Shown piece after piece: positions 50,132 through 61,700 of a stretch of DNA of 64,000 nucleotides. Within the stretch, counting starts at the first letter, position 1; each line of letters begins with the position of its first letter. Position numbers and translations under genes: made by a program. The stretch is from Desmodesmus armatus (lineage: Eukaryota; Chlorophyta; Chlorophyceae; Sphaeropleales; Scenedesmaceae), in contig VIIQ02000589.1 in NCBI GenBank assembly GCA_007449985.2, forward strand, positions 1 through 64,000. Reading direction: 5' to 3'. The notes under the pieces are model-generated. The model made no database searches. It had not been told where the DNA came from and saw only the letters and a list, made by a program, of their open reading frames with translations.

Positions 50132-53100
50132 ATGGGCAGCAGGCTGCCACAACAGTCTCACAGCACCCCCACGGGCACCCCACGAACAGTGGTCACACCC
50201 GTGAAGCAGCAGCAGCTGGGTGGTGATCAGTTCACAGGCTGTCCATATGGCTCACCCGTCAGTGGCCTCTGCACAGCACCACCAGCAGCCCCAGCTGCTG
50301 CTGCGAGCGCTGCCAAAACACGGCTGCGCCTGGACACCACTGGGGGCCATTCAGCACGGCCCAAGTCTGTGCAGCAACAGGCTGCTGAACTGAAAAGCAG
50401 TCCTGCGCACTATACACCACAGCAGCAGCACATCGATGCCCTGGCTTGCAGGACCTCCAGCATGCCTGAGCTCTGGCAGGCTGCCTCATGGTCTGGCCGC
50501 AACTCTCCGAGGCATGGCCTGGGCGCAGACCAACAGCAACACCAGGGCCAGCAGCAGCTGCGCCTGTCAGCTGACAACAGGCCACGCAGGGACCAAGACC
50601 TCAGCCAAAACAGCCCGCAGCTTTCTCCCAGGAGCAGCTTCAACAGCTCCTCAGCGCATCGGCGCAGCCTGCAGGAGAGCCAGTCTGCGGAGTTGCCACA
50701 GCTGCAGCAGCAGGCGCTGCTGCCGATCGACGTGCTGCTGTCGCCGCTGCTGCCGTCAGCAGATGAGGCGAAGCTTGTGGACAGGCTGAGCCAGCTGCGA
50801 CATGCCTTGGACGAGCATGTCCGCCTTGCAGGAGGCTGGGAGCAGCAGGTAGCTGTCTGTGTTGTGTGGCGCCTACTTGTGACATGTTTGCAATCATCGT
50901 TGACGACATCATGTCATTGGCTGTATGCTGCATCACTCGAACAGCCTGTTCATCTGCTTCTTTAGCCTTACATAGCTGTTTGCAAAGCAGGAGCACTGCA
51001 GGCCCTGGGGGTCAGGGTTGACGGTGTTGGCCAAAAACCAAACTCCCAGCCAATGTATACGATGGAGAAGCAACAGGGGGATAGCCTGTTTTCACCTGTT
51101 GCTGATGCACAGTGTTTGTTTGTTCCTTGCTGTTCTGCAGGCAGTGACTCTGCAGGCCGCCCTGTCAGAGGTGCAGGATGAGTCGCTGGTGCTGCGTGGC
51201 CAGCTTGCCTCGCAGCAGCACCACATCAGCCTGCTGGGGGGCAACCTGCAGGGCAGGCTGTCCCTTGTCCAGGGCTCTGTGCTGGCCCGGATGCAGGAGC
51301 AGGCAAACCACAAGGACGCTGCCCTGGCTGCCAGCACACAACAGGTATGTGAGGAACTACTTGTTGTAAGTGGCTCTGTCCTGCCATCCAATTTTATGCC
51401 TGGTGTTCATGAGGTGTTCAATCTTCATAGCTACAGGTGTCAACTGAAGCTTTGATTGTGCGTGTGTGTGGAACAGGTCTTGGCTATACAGGCAGAGCTT
51501 GAGAGGCTCAGCTGCAGCTACGCAGCCAAGCTTGCTGCAGAGCAAGCCGAGCGGCAGCGCCTGTCAGCGGAGGCTGCCCAGGCTCGGCTGCTGTGCACGG
51601 CACGTGGCCGCCAGGTCGCCTCCCTCCAGCAGGAGCTGCAGCAGCTGAGGGATGCTGCCACCCAGCAGCAGCAGACCGCTGCTGCCAGCACCAGTGTGCA
51701 GCAGCAGCAGCTGGAGAGCCTGAGGGAGCGGTTGCAGGATTTGCAGCGGCAGCTGGCGGCGGCGCAGCAGGGGGCGGTTGAGGCGCAGGCGGCTGCTGCT
51801 GCCGCCGAGGGCGGAAAGTCTGGGCTGCGTGATCAGGTTGAGGAGCTGCAGGCGCTGCTGGGTGAGAGGCAGCTGCAGGTGGAGTGGCTGGAGGCTAAGG
51901 TGGCGGATCTGGAGGGCAGTGACATCAGCCAACAGGTGGGTGCTGGGGCAGGATATGATAGGGTGAGGTATGGAGGGAGGGAGGCCAAGATAGGGAAGGA
52001 GGGGGGGGGGGGTTCGGAGGCAGGGAAAGAGGGTGGTGGTGGTGGTGGTGCGGTGGCGAGGCAGGGAAGGAAGGGGGGGGGGTGTACGGGACTGCAAGGG
52101 GTTGTCCTGTCGGTCTGGGCTCCTGCAATGGAACTAAAGATTCGTGGGTGTACGTGAAAGCTGCAGTTGGGGGTCCCACCCCTGCACTCCATCGGGGTAC
52201 GGCTCTGGCAACAATTGGTGGTTTCGGTTACTGGCGCTGTACATGCAGCACTATCAGCAACGTTAATGGCAGCCAGGGCCTCCATCCTGGCATCTCCCAG
52301 CTGCAATGCAGTTGCAGCTCCACCACCCAGATGATGGCCTCCGTGCATCCCACTCCTTCTGCACGCTCACCTCCTTGTGCTGTCTGCGCTGGTGCTGTGT
52401 GTGACTGCCGTGTTGTCTGTGTGCAACAGCTACGGAGGCACCAAGCTGAAGTTGCTCGGCTGCAGGAGGCAGCTACAGCAGACCGCAGGGCTTTGGAGCA
52501 GCAGCTGGCTGGTGCACAGCGCCAGCTCACGCATCTGCAGCAGCAGGACGCTGCAAGGCAGCAGCAGGTGGAGGAGCTGGAGCAGCAGGCCCAGCACCTG
52601 CAGCAGCAGCTGGCCCAGCAACATGCTGTGTCACAGGAGTGGGAGCAGCAGCAGGTGCACTCAAGCGCCTCTGAAGCTGAGCTGGCACAGCAGCTGTCCA
52701 TGGCTGATGCAGAGCTGCAGCAGCTGCGGGAGCAGCTGGCCGAAGCCGAAGATGAGATCGCTGCCTTGTCGCAGCGCCTGCAGCAGCAGGAGCAGGAGCA
52801 GCACCATCAACAGGACCAGCACGACTTCATGCATGCGGCTGATCTGAATGCCACTGTCGACAGTGACGGCGGCGGTGAGGGCGATGACGGCAGTCCCCGT
52901 GTGGCTGCTGCTGTCGTGCATGCGCTGCGGGCTGAGCTGGGCATTGCCAATGCAGAGGTGGCTCGCCTGCGGCACCAAATGGATGTGTCGCAGGCCTCTC
53001 AGCAGCATGAGCGGGAGCTGACGGGGCATGAAATCCTCCGGCTGCAGCAGGAGCTTTCTGAGGCAGCAGCATCAGGCTCAGGTGCTGCTGCTGGTGGGGA

Positions 53101-56100
53101 TGCTGCTGACGAGGTTACCTCCCGGATGGGTCTTGTCAACCGTGTGGGCAGCAGCAGCACCAGCAGCTGGCACTCTGTGCACGACAACCCTGCGTTTGAG
53201 CAGACGCAGCAGCAGCAGCAGCAGCCGTCCGAGCTGCAGGCCCTACTGACAGCTGACGGGGAGGAGTGTGACGAGTGTGACGGGGAGGAGGGGCAGGGGT
53301 ATGGCAGCCAGGAGCTTGTGATGCAGGCAGAAGATGGTGGGGTTGATGATGTGGCAGGGTCAGCTGGTGTGGGTGTTGCAGGGGCGGATGTCGGCCAGCA
53401 ATCGCGCTATGAGGCGAAGCTTCAGGACCAGGCTGACACCATCAGCAGCTTGCAACGGCAGCTGAAGCAGCAGGAGCAGCTGCTGGCGGCCCTGCAGAAG
53501 CGGGAGCGCAGGGTAAGGGTCGTGACGGGGCGTGTTGACGGCACTGGCTTAGCCTTGGGTTTTGGAAGATGGATGGGTTAAGAAGGATGGCATTTGGCGA
53601 CATGTGTGCGCCACACGTCCTGCAGGGAAGTTAGTTGCATCTTCACAGCTGGTCAAGTTGGGTCGCCGCACACATCTGCTTGCTTATTGTTTGCTACATA
53701 TCCATCCACATTTTTGTTTGGCTCCAACTTGTGCACAGTTGCACAGCCCAGCAAATACATGCGCACACACTCACACCAGCACACACAGCTGCCGGTCACT
53801 GATGCTGCGTGGTGTTGCCATGGCTGCTTCACAGCGTGACACCTCGCCATGCACCATGAAGTGCCACAAATTGAGACGCATCACTGTGCCACGTGCAGGT
53901 GTTTGACAGTGCTGCCAGTAAGGGTAGCTGGGCTGAGGCCCTCAGGCTGGACCAAGGGGGTCCCCTCCAGCCCAATCTACCTTCACACCTCACTGCATCA
54001 GTGCCCCAGACCGCAACAGCTGCAGCAGGCTCTGTTGTCGAGCCCGCCACGCCTCAAGCTGACGCTGCAGTGCAAACAGACCTCAGCGGACCTGCCGAGT
54101 CTGCAGGGTCGACAGCAGCAGCACCTACGGCAACAGCAAGCGAGGGCCGAGCGGAGATGCAGCAGCAGCGGGAGCAGGCAGAGCAGCAGGCCAGCAGCAG
54201 GCAGCAGCAGGTGGCTGCTGCTGCAAATGCTGGTGCAGAGCTTGGTGCAAGCAGCGCGTTGCTGTCTGCTGCCCGGCATGAGATCCTGAGGCTGCAGGAG
54301 CTGAACCGGCAGCTGATGCAGGCACATGCAGAAGGTGGGTCAAATTAGGTTGCTGCGCCGCTGCTGCTGTCATTGCTACAGCTTGCTGGTTGCCGTCTCG
54401 GTGTTTGCAATGTGTGGCGGCTGCAGACCACTGCCAGCACTGGAGTCATGCAGCAGTGGTTGCATGTGGGCAGTTTGTTTTTCCGTCCAGAAAACGGAAC
54501 GCCATGCAATTGCACACACCTCTCACCACGGCAGCTGCTGCCTCCTGCAACCAAACCGTCTGCATCGCCCTTGTCACATGTGGACACGTGTCACACCACG
54601 TTGCAGAGCTCAAGGCGTCTGTGAGCTTTGACGATGCCCGGCGTGCTGTGAGTGAGGCCAAGCAGCATGCCAAGGCCAAGGCTGCTGCCATGCTGCAGTC
54701 CAGCAACAAGGCCTGGTCAGAGAAGCTGTCAGCAGCAAGAGCTGAGGCGCTGCTGCTGCAGGAGCAGCTGCAGGACCTACAGCAGCAGCGGGACCAGCTG
54801 GCACAAAAGGTCAGCACACATCTTGGCTGGGGGTTGGCATAGCACTGGTAGCCAGATGACTGCTAGAGCATGGCTGTGTGTGGAGGAGCTTGTGTGTCAG
54901 GCATAGATGATACATGTGTAGCTAGCATGTAGTAACATGTCAAGCACATGCAAGCAGACCGATGAGGTCACCAACAAGTGTCGGTTGGTAGGTAGACACT
55001 TTCAGCATCATGTGTCTGCATGAGTGGCATGGTGTCATTGTCAGGCCCCCAGGGTCTGGTGTCTGCATCTAAGCTAGCTGTTGGAGCAACAGCCTGACGC
55101 ATGCCCATGCTGTTGTTGTGTTGTGGTTTGTGTTGCCCTGCAGCTGTCGAGTGTGTCGCAATCCCACACAGCAGCTGTGCAGCAGCTGCAGCAGGAGCTG
55201 GTTGCAGCACAGCAGCACAGCCAGGCGCTCACAAGGCAGCTGCAGGACATGGCAGATAACCATATGCAGGTGCGCAAACCTCTCACTGTTGGGACCCCTT
55301 GCTGCTGCCCGAATGGCTACCAGCTGCTTGGGGTTACAGCATGCCAGCAGGGCTAGCTGGGCTGCTGCTATCGAGAGAAGCTAGACCAGGGGCTGCCGCA
55401 GCAGCAGCCGTCAGAGAGATGCCACAGCTGTTGATGCTTGCTGAGCGCATGCTGCCGCAGGCTACATATGAACACATGGCAGCAGTCACGGCACATGTCG
55501 CTTACCCTTCATTTGGTTTGGTCGTACTGCCAGGGTGTGGAGGCTTCCAGGCGGGCTGGCAAAGCAATCAGGGCCTGACAGGAAACAAAAACGTTACAGT
55601 GATGACTGGGTAAAATGTGTTGCATATTGCATCAATAGCTTCCTTGTTCATGTATATGCTGCAGGAACTTGAGCAGGTGCGGATGGAGATGGAGGCAGAT
55701 GCAGCCGCAGCAATGCTTGATGCAGCTGCAGCATCAAACAAGCTGGAACAGCAGCAGCAGGAGCAGCAGCAGCGGGCAAGTTGCAGCATTGCAGTGCAAA
55801 CAGCGGTCGCAGCAGCAGTGGAAGCTCAGGATGCTGCTGTGCAAACAGAGGGGCAGGTCGAGCTGCCTGCACACCAGCCACAACAGCAGCAGCAGCTGCT
55901 GCAGGTGAGGCATCACGAACAGCTGCAGCAGCAGCAGCAGGAGCCACCTGCATTGGGCAGCAGCAGCAGTAGTGGGGACGCTCAGCACGTGCGGCAACGG
56001 CAGGCAGCTGTCAGTGCGCAGCAGCAGCAGCAGCACCATGAGGACCTCAGGCATGCTGAGCAACACCACCACCACCATGTGCTGCAGCAGCAGGAACAGC

Positions 56101-58079
56101 AGCAGCCGCATCGAGTGGATGCAGCAAGTATCCCAGCAGGGCCGTTTGACAGCACCCGGCCCTGCACTCCCCAGCCTGCTGCCGCATCACCTGCTGCTGC
56201 TGCCTCTGCAGCTGCTGCAAGTTCAGCAGCGCAAGCACATGCAGCAGCAGAGCCTGCATTGGAGCAGGTCGGGACCCCTCAGCAGCAGCGGCTGGTTTCA
56301 TCCTGGCGAACTGCTGCTGCTGCTGCAGCAGCAGCAGCTGACACCGGTGACGACGACATCTGTCGGTTTTCATCTGCAAGTGACACACCTGCTTCAGCCA
56401 GCAGCAGGGGCCCTGTCAGCAGGTTCAGGGGCAGCATGGCTGCTGCATCAGCAGGAATCGACGGCGGCAGCATGCAGCGGCCTGGATCTGGCGGTCAGGG
56501 GGGTGAGGTGCAGTGTCAGGGCAGCAGCGGTGGGGGTGCTGCTGATGGGTGGCGTCCGGGGAGCGCGGGGACAGTCATCTTGCCGGAATGCATGCCGACA
56601 AGCAGCCCCATCGCACCCAGCACTGCTGCCGGCAAGAGCGGGCTGCTTGCACAGCAGCAGCATGCGGCCGCGCAAGCAGCCGCTGCGAATGGCCAGCGCT
56701 GGCAGCAGCACCAGCAGCAGCAGGCACAGCAGCAGCAGGCTGTTGCAGAGGGCCAGCACTGGCAGCAGCAGCAGTCGGCTGCCGCACACGGCCAGCACCG
56801 GCAGCAGCAGCAGCAGCCATCGGCTGCTGCACCGGGCCAGCACTGGCAGCAGCAGCCGCAGCAGCAGGCGGGTGCCGCGCAGGGCCAGCACTGGCAAGAG
56901 GAGCAGCAGCAGCAGCGGCCGAGTCAGCAGCAGGCTGACTCTGGGTCTGGTCAAATGAGCAGCTGGCATGCAGAGCTGCTGCAGCAGCAGGTGGAGCTAG
57001 AGGCGCTACGTGCCCGCCTCAGCCAGCAGCGGCAGCAGCAGCCGTGGAAACAGCAGCAGGGAGGGCCAGCCAGCAGCAGCAGAGGCAGCCCTGCTGTTGC
57101 ACACAGCAGGGCGCTGCTGCTGGCACCCTTTGGGCCCTCTATCAGCAGGTCTGCTGAAGGTGGGGGGGCTGCTGGTGGTGGGGGTTCTGCTAGAGGGGAT
57201 GTGGGCTCTCCAGCAGGGCCAGTGGCAAGCAGCAGCAGCCCTCTCTCCTTCCAGCAGCGCAGGGCTGCTGCTGCTGCTGCCGGTGCGGCAGCAGCTGTGC
57301 CTCGCAGCGGCGGCGACTTGTCTGCGGAACCCTCAGCAGGACTGCTTCAGCAGGCGAAGCCGTCAACCTTGCAGCAGCCGGGCGAGGCTGCTGCTGAGCT
57401 GCTGCCGTCGCAGCAGCAGCAGCTGGCTGCTGCAGCAGGTGTGGGCGGGACTGCTGGGTACTCCCGCTGGCGCAGCAGCAGCAGCCCAGATGGTCTCCAC
57501 AACGACGACAGCTTGCTGTTTGGCAGCCCGCAGCCATATACTGCTGCTGGTGGAGGCGGCGCAGGTGGTGCACGCAGCGCTGGTGCATCTGTCACCCCAG
57601 GCAGCATGCATTCAGCAGGGGCCGGCAGCTGGGGCATGTCTCTGACAGCTGCTGCAGCGGCAGCCCCTTCTGGTCTGGGTGCCATCACTGGCAGCAGCCC
57701 AGCTGGCACCGCAGGCATGCAGCAGCCGTCCGGTTCCAGCCGGTTGGGCAGCAGCAGCTTCAACCAGTCAGCTGCGGGTTCACCAGGGCTGTCGCAGCTG
57801 GGGAGTGATGTGCTGGGGGCGCTGAGCCTCTCACGCTACCACAGGGAGAGGTCAAAGCTGCAGGAAGCCAGGGCCAAACAGCATGCCCTCATGGCCTCAC
57901 ACCATGAGGACCAAGCAGCTGCTTTGCGCAACAGCAGGCTTGGGGCGCCAGCGACTGGTACAGCAGCAGGAGGGGCGGCGGCAGCACCTGCTGCTTATGG
58001 GGCAGGGGTGTTGCCAATCGGTGAGCCAGGGTCTGCTTGGGGTGGTGCTGGCAGCACCACTGGAGACCGGCTGCTGTGA
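50132..58079 (+). CDS. Large Gln-rich coiled-coil protein, function unknown
   Basis: Eight exons join in phase: 50132-50848, 51141-51344, 51477-51935, 52430-53512, 53899-54334, 54607-54809, 55144-55269, 55665-58079, giving about 1880 residues. The N-terminal ~200 residues are Ser/Gln-rich. A long coiled coil follows (residues about 210-1070), with heptads such as LEEL/QQLREQLAEAEDEIAAL and many Gln-Gln breaks. The last ~750 residues are low-complexity Gln/Ala/Gly/Ser with four spaced GQHWQ/GQRWQ-type units near 56690-56900, ending with a helical SRYHRERSKLQEARAKQHAL. A short motif AVQT recurs three times (near 54065, 55793, 55838). No enzymatic domain is visible. Coiled-coil proteins of this kind act as centrosomal, basal-body or Golgi scaffolds, but I do not assign one. 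ATG 50132 is the first in frame. Confidence 0.8.
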
Positions 58080-58795
58080 GGTGTGGTGGACTGGGGGCTG
58101 GGCTGTTGTTGCTGCTTGTCGTTGTTGCTGGGAGGGGCAATGGGTGGGCTGGTGAGGGGTTCTTTGACTGGTTCTGAGGGTCTGTGTCAGACATGCATCT
58201 GGGGTGACTGTGATCCATTTGACTTGTACTCTGTGATACCTTGTTGCATGGACGGGGGTTGGTGGCAGACACACCAGGACAGCAGGTTGCATGACCAGAG
58301 CAAGGAGTGTGGCTTTCAAGTTCAAGGCTTCGCAGCCTGGAGTTCTTTTGCTGGCTGTGCTGTGAGTTTTTGACTGGCACGAATGGGCCAGCTTGGCCTG
58401 GACGCCCAGGACGGACACAGGATGCCGTACATGGTGTGAATAGCTATGTTACTGAGTCTGAGATTGTTCAGGGTTGCCCACAGGCCACGGTCTTTGAGCG
58501 TTACCGTCAATCACGTGACGTCTGTTCAGATTCTCGGACTAGGGTTCGAAGAGCACACCTGTTTGTCGCGTCGCTGCTCCACAGCAATTTGAGGCACCAT
58601 ATGAAACTGTGAACGTCTCGTCCGTCTGTGACTCCTGTCGATCAGACCTCCAAACTGACTGTTCACTGTTTGATCCATACTACCAACACACCAATAACCA
58701 CACCATCACCTACACACCCTATTTTGCCCCCAAGAAACGAGCCTCGGCCCACGCTTGAATCCCTCTTCACCTGACACGACAGCACAGGTGCCAGC
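58080..58795. other. Intergenic region before the formamidase gene
   Basis: About 0.7 kb with no gene seen: 3' UTR of the coiled-coil gene and promoter/5' UTR of formamidase. No TGTAA motif was found near the coiled-coil stop. Confidence 0.5.
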
Positions 58796-61700
58796 ATGCC
58801 TCCCCGCACCCCCACACCTCTCATCACTGTTGACCTCAGCAAGAAGGCATGGGAGCAGGAGAAGCCCCTGCACAACAGGTGGCATCCAGACATACCAGCA
58901 GTGAGTGAACAGCATCGCCAGCCTGTCCGTGTGCAGTCTCTGCTGGCATTTGTGCAAGGTTGCAAGATTCTTCGCCACGTCACCACATGCCAGCAGTCAA
59001 GGCTGTCTCAGTGCACAAAAAGGCAAGGTTGATGCTGGAAATTCATATTTCTCATTCCACCTAATTTTGACTTTCAGGTTGCTGAGGTGTCAGAGGGCGA
59101 GCTCTTCCGTGTTGAGACCATTGACTGGACAGGTAGGTCTGTTGTGCAAGCACTAGTGCTGGTGCGCGAGCCTGGGCAATGCAGCCGTGCTCCCAAGTCT
59201 GACCATCATGCCATGTGACCAAGTGCAAGATTTATATGCCCGTCGGGCCAGCTTTTGCCTCCCCCACCACTGTACGGAGGACGTCAAAGTCACTGGCTGA
59301 GCCAAATGAGCACAGCCTGATGCACATCAGCCTTGCACCTCTTCCTTTTATGGCTTGTGCAGGTGGCCAGATAGCTGACGATGACTGTGCTGATGATATC
59401 AAGTACGTGGACCTGACACAGGTAAGGCTAGTTTCCTTCCACTAAGACCTTGCAGCTGCAGTATGACACAGCTGCTGAAACTCAGGAGTCTTTCTTGCAG
59501 TGTGTGGGAACTCGCAGTCTTTGAAATGAGGGCAGCTGCCGCCTGGTAGTATTCACTGGACCATTGAAACCAAGCATCGAACCACAGCAACCACAGCCAG
59601 GATTATCATGTTAACTGTATTCGTCTGGGTGCTGCAGGTTCACTACCTGTCAGGCCCCATCAGGGTGGTTGATGCTGATGGTGTCCCTGCACAGCCAGGT
59701 AACTTGCTGTCTTGAGGCACACATGTGTTGCAAATTCTGCAGCGTTATGGACCCTCTGCTGCTCTGGCTCAGCCAGGGGTGCCGTGTGCCAGCTCTGCTT
59801 CTATGTCAAGCAGAGCTGCACCAGAGGCCCTGCTTTGCAGTCTGCTTTGCCGTGGTTCCGTGCTCTGCTCTGTGTGGACCACTGGAGCACAGCAAATGCA
59901 GCTGACTGGCAAGCAGCCTGCCTGACTGCGCAAATCAATGACACAACATGCACACGTGACCAATCGCCTAACTGGGCCTACACACATTGATTCTACAGAC
60001 CAGTGGGTTGCAAGCAGGGTGTTATGCAGCAGTCCCTGGCCGTACAGCCGTCTGCCTGTCTGACAGTCAGCCATCCTGTCCAGGATAGCACTGAAAATCT
60101 GCGTACCGCATGCCGCTGCCATGTGCTGCAGGTGACCTGTTGATGGTGGAGCTGTGCAATCTGGGCCCCCTGCCAGGTGATGAATGGGGCTTCACAGGTA
60201 CATTCGACCGAGACAACGGAGGAGGCTTTCTCACAGACCACTTCCCTGCAGCAACAAAGGTGGGTATTCGTGCTGTGTGACACCAATGATTTTCTGGACT
60301 TGCATGCCAAAAGCCTCGTAGCAGTCCTGCAATGGACCGCCTCAGTTGAAGTTACCTGCTCGAGCTCCCAGCCGGCAACTGCACGGGTCCTGTCGCTGCC
60401 TGTGGCATGCACAGCTACTTGAGGGGTCTCCCTGTTCCCTCGCTGATTGCACAGCTGCTCTGCATGTGAACGCTGCAGGCCATCTGGCACTTTGATGGCA
60501 TCTATGCCACATCCAGGCACATCCCAGGCGTCCGCTTTGCAGGTCTCATCCACCCAGGTGTGCGAACTGTCAGGGCCCCAGGCTGGCGGTTTAGGCTTGA
60601 TGGATACCACACTGGGATTCCCAGTCTGGGAATAGTCACTCAGCAGTTACAGTAGTTTTCATACGGTATGCTACTACTGGCAACATACCTAAGGCAGCAA
60701 GCATGACCAGTGCCTGCTTCATGTTGAGGCGTGCAAGCTGTATACACACAGTCACATACATCAGTTTAAAACAGGAACATGAACACTATTTACGATTTGT
60801 TTTGTGTTGGCACAGGTTTGATCGGCACCGCTCCCTCTCAGGAGCTGCTGGACATCTGGAATGAGCGTGAGGCTGCACTAGTGGAAGCGGGACCCGAGGG
60901 CACAACACTGGGAGGAGTGCTGCACACACGACCACTGGGTGAGTTTGGGACTCTTTGTAATCATTTCTAATAGGAACGGTGATCCTAAGGGTGTACCCTA
61001 GCCTACTGGTAGGCTGCCCTGTGATGGGTGATGATATGAGCTGGTGATGGCCCAATCGCAAGTTAGCCTGTACGTTGCATGTAGCCAGTGTGCAGGCTGC
61101 TGCTGTTGCTCTGACAGCCGTCAGTGAGGCACCTCAGGCTTGTTTTGCATCTGATATTGGACTGGTGCAAAGTACGTGTACACCTTTGCGTTGAATGTTC
61201 CTTGTCTCTTCTCAGGTTTGGATATATCTCTGGCTGTGTGCAAGTTGCTGCTTGCTGTGTGAAATGCAGCCTGCCTGCCTGAGCCTAAGGGAGCTTGCCT
61301 TGGCAAGGTGAAGTCCAGCACACCTGACTGGGAGAGGATTGCAGCAGAGGCTGCACGCACAGTGCCTGGCAGGGGTGAGGAAGCGATACTGTCAGTGAGG
61401 GTGCACCAACTGTGCAAACACACGCATGCATGATTGCACAGTCACTGCGGCATCTGCCAGTTGTCATGTGCAATGATCGCCACTCCTCCAAGAAGCACAC
61501 AGTCTCATCACCTGTGGGCAGTGAGTGTGTGCATCGCTGTAAGGCGCCATTGTGGGTGGACAGCAGAAAGTGCATGCAACACAACGGCAGGACAATCCAT
61601 TGGTCAATCTTTGTCAGCCGTGCAAAGATCTTCTGCGAGCTGGTTGACTGCATTATGTTGTGTGCACGCGGCTTGACTGCAACTTTATGGTGTACTGTGC

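Noticed and set aside
58530..58550. ggttcgaag box-B-like motif
   Set aside because: No cloverleaf could be drawn around it and there is no A box at the proper distance.
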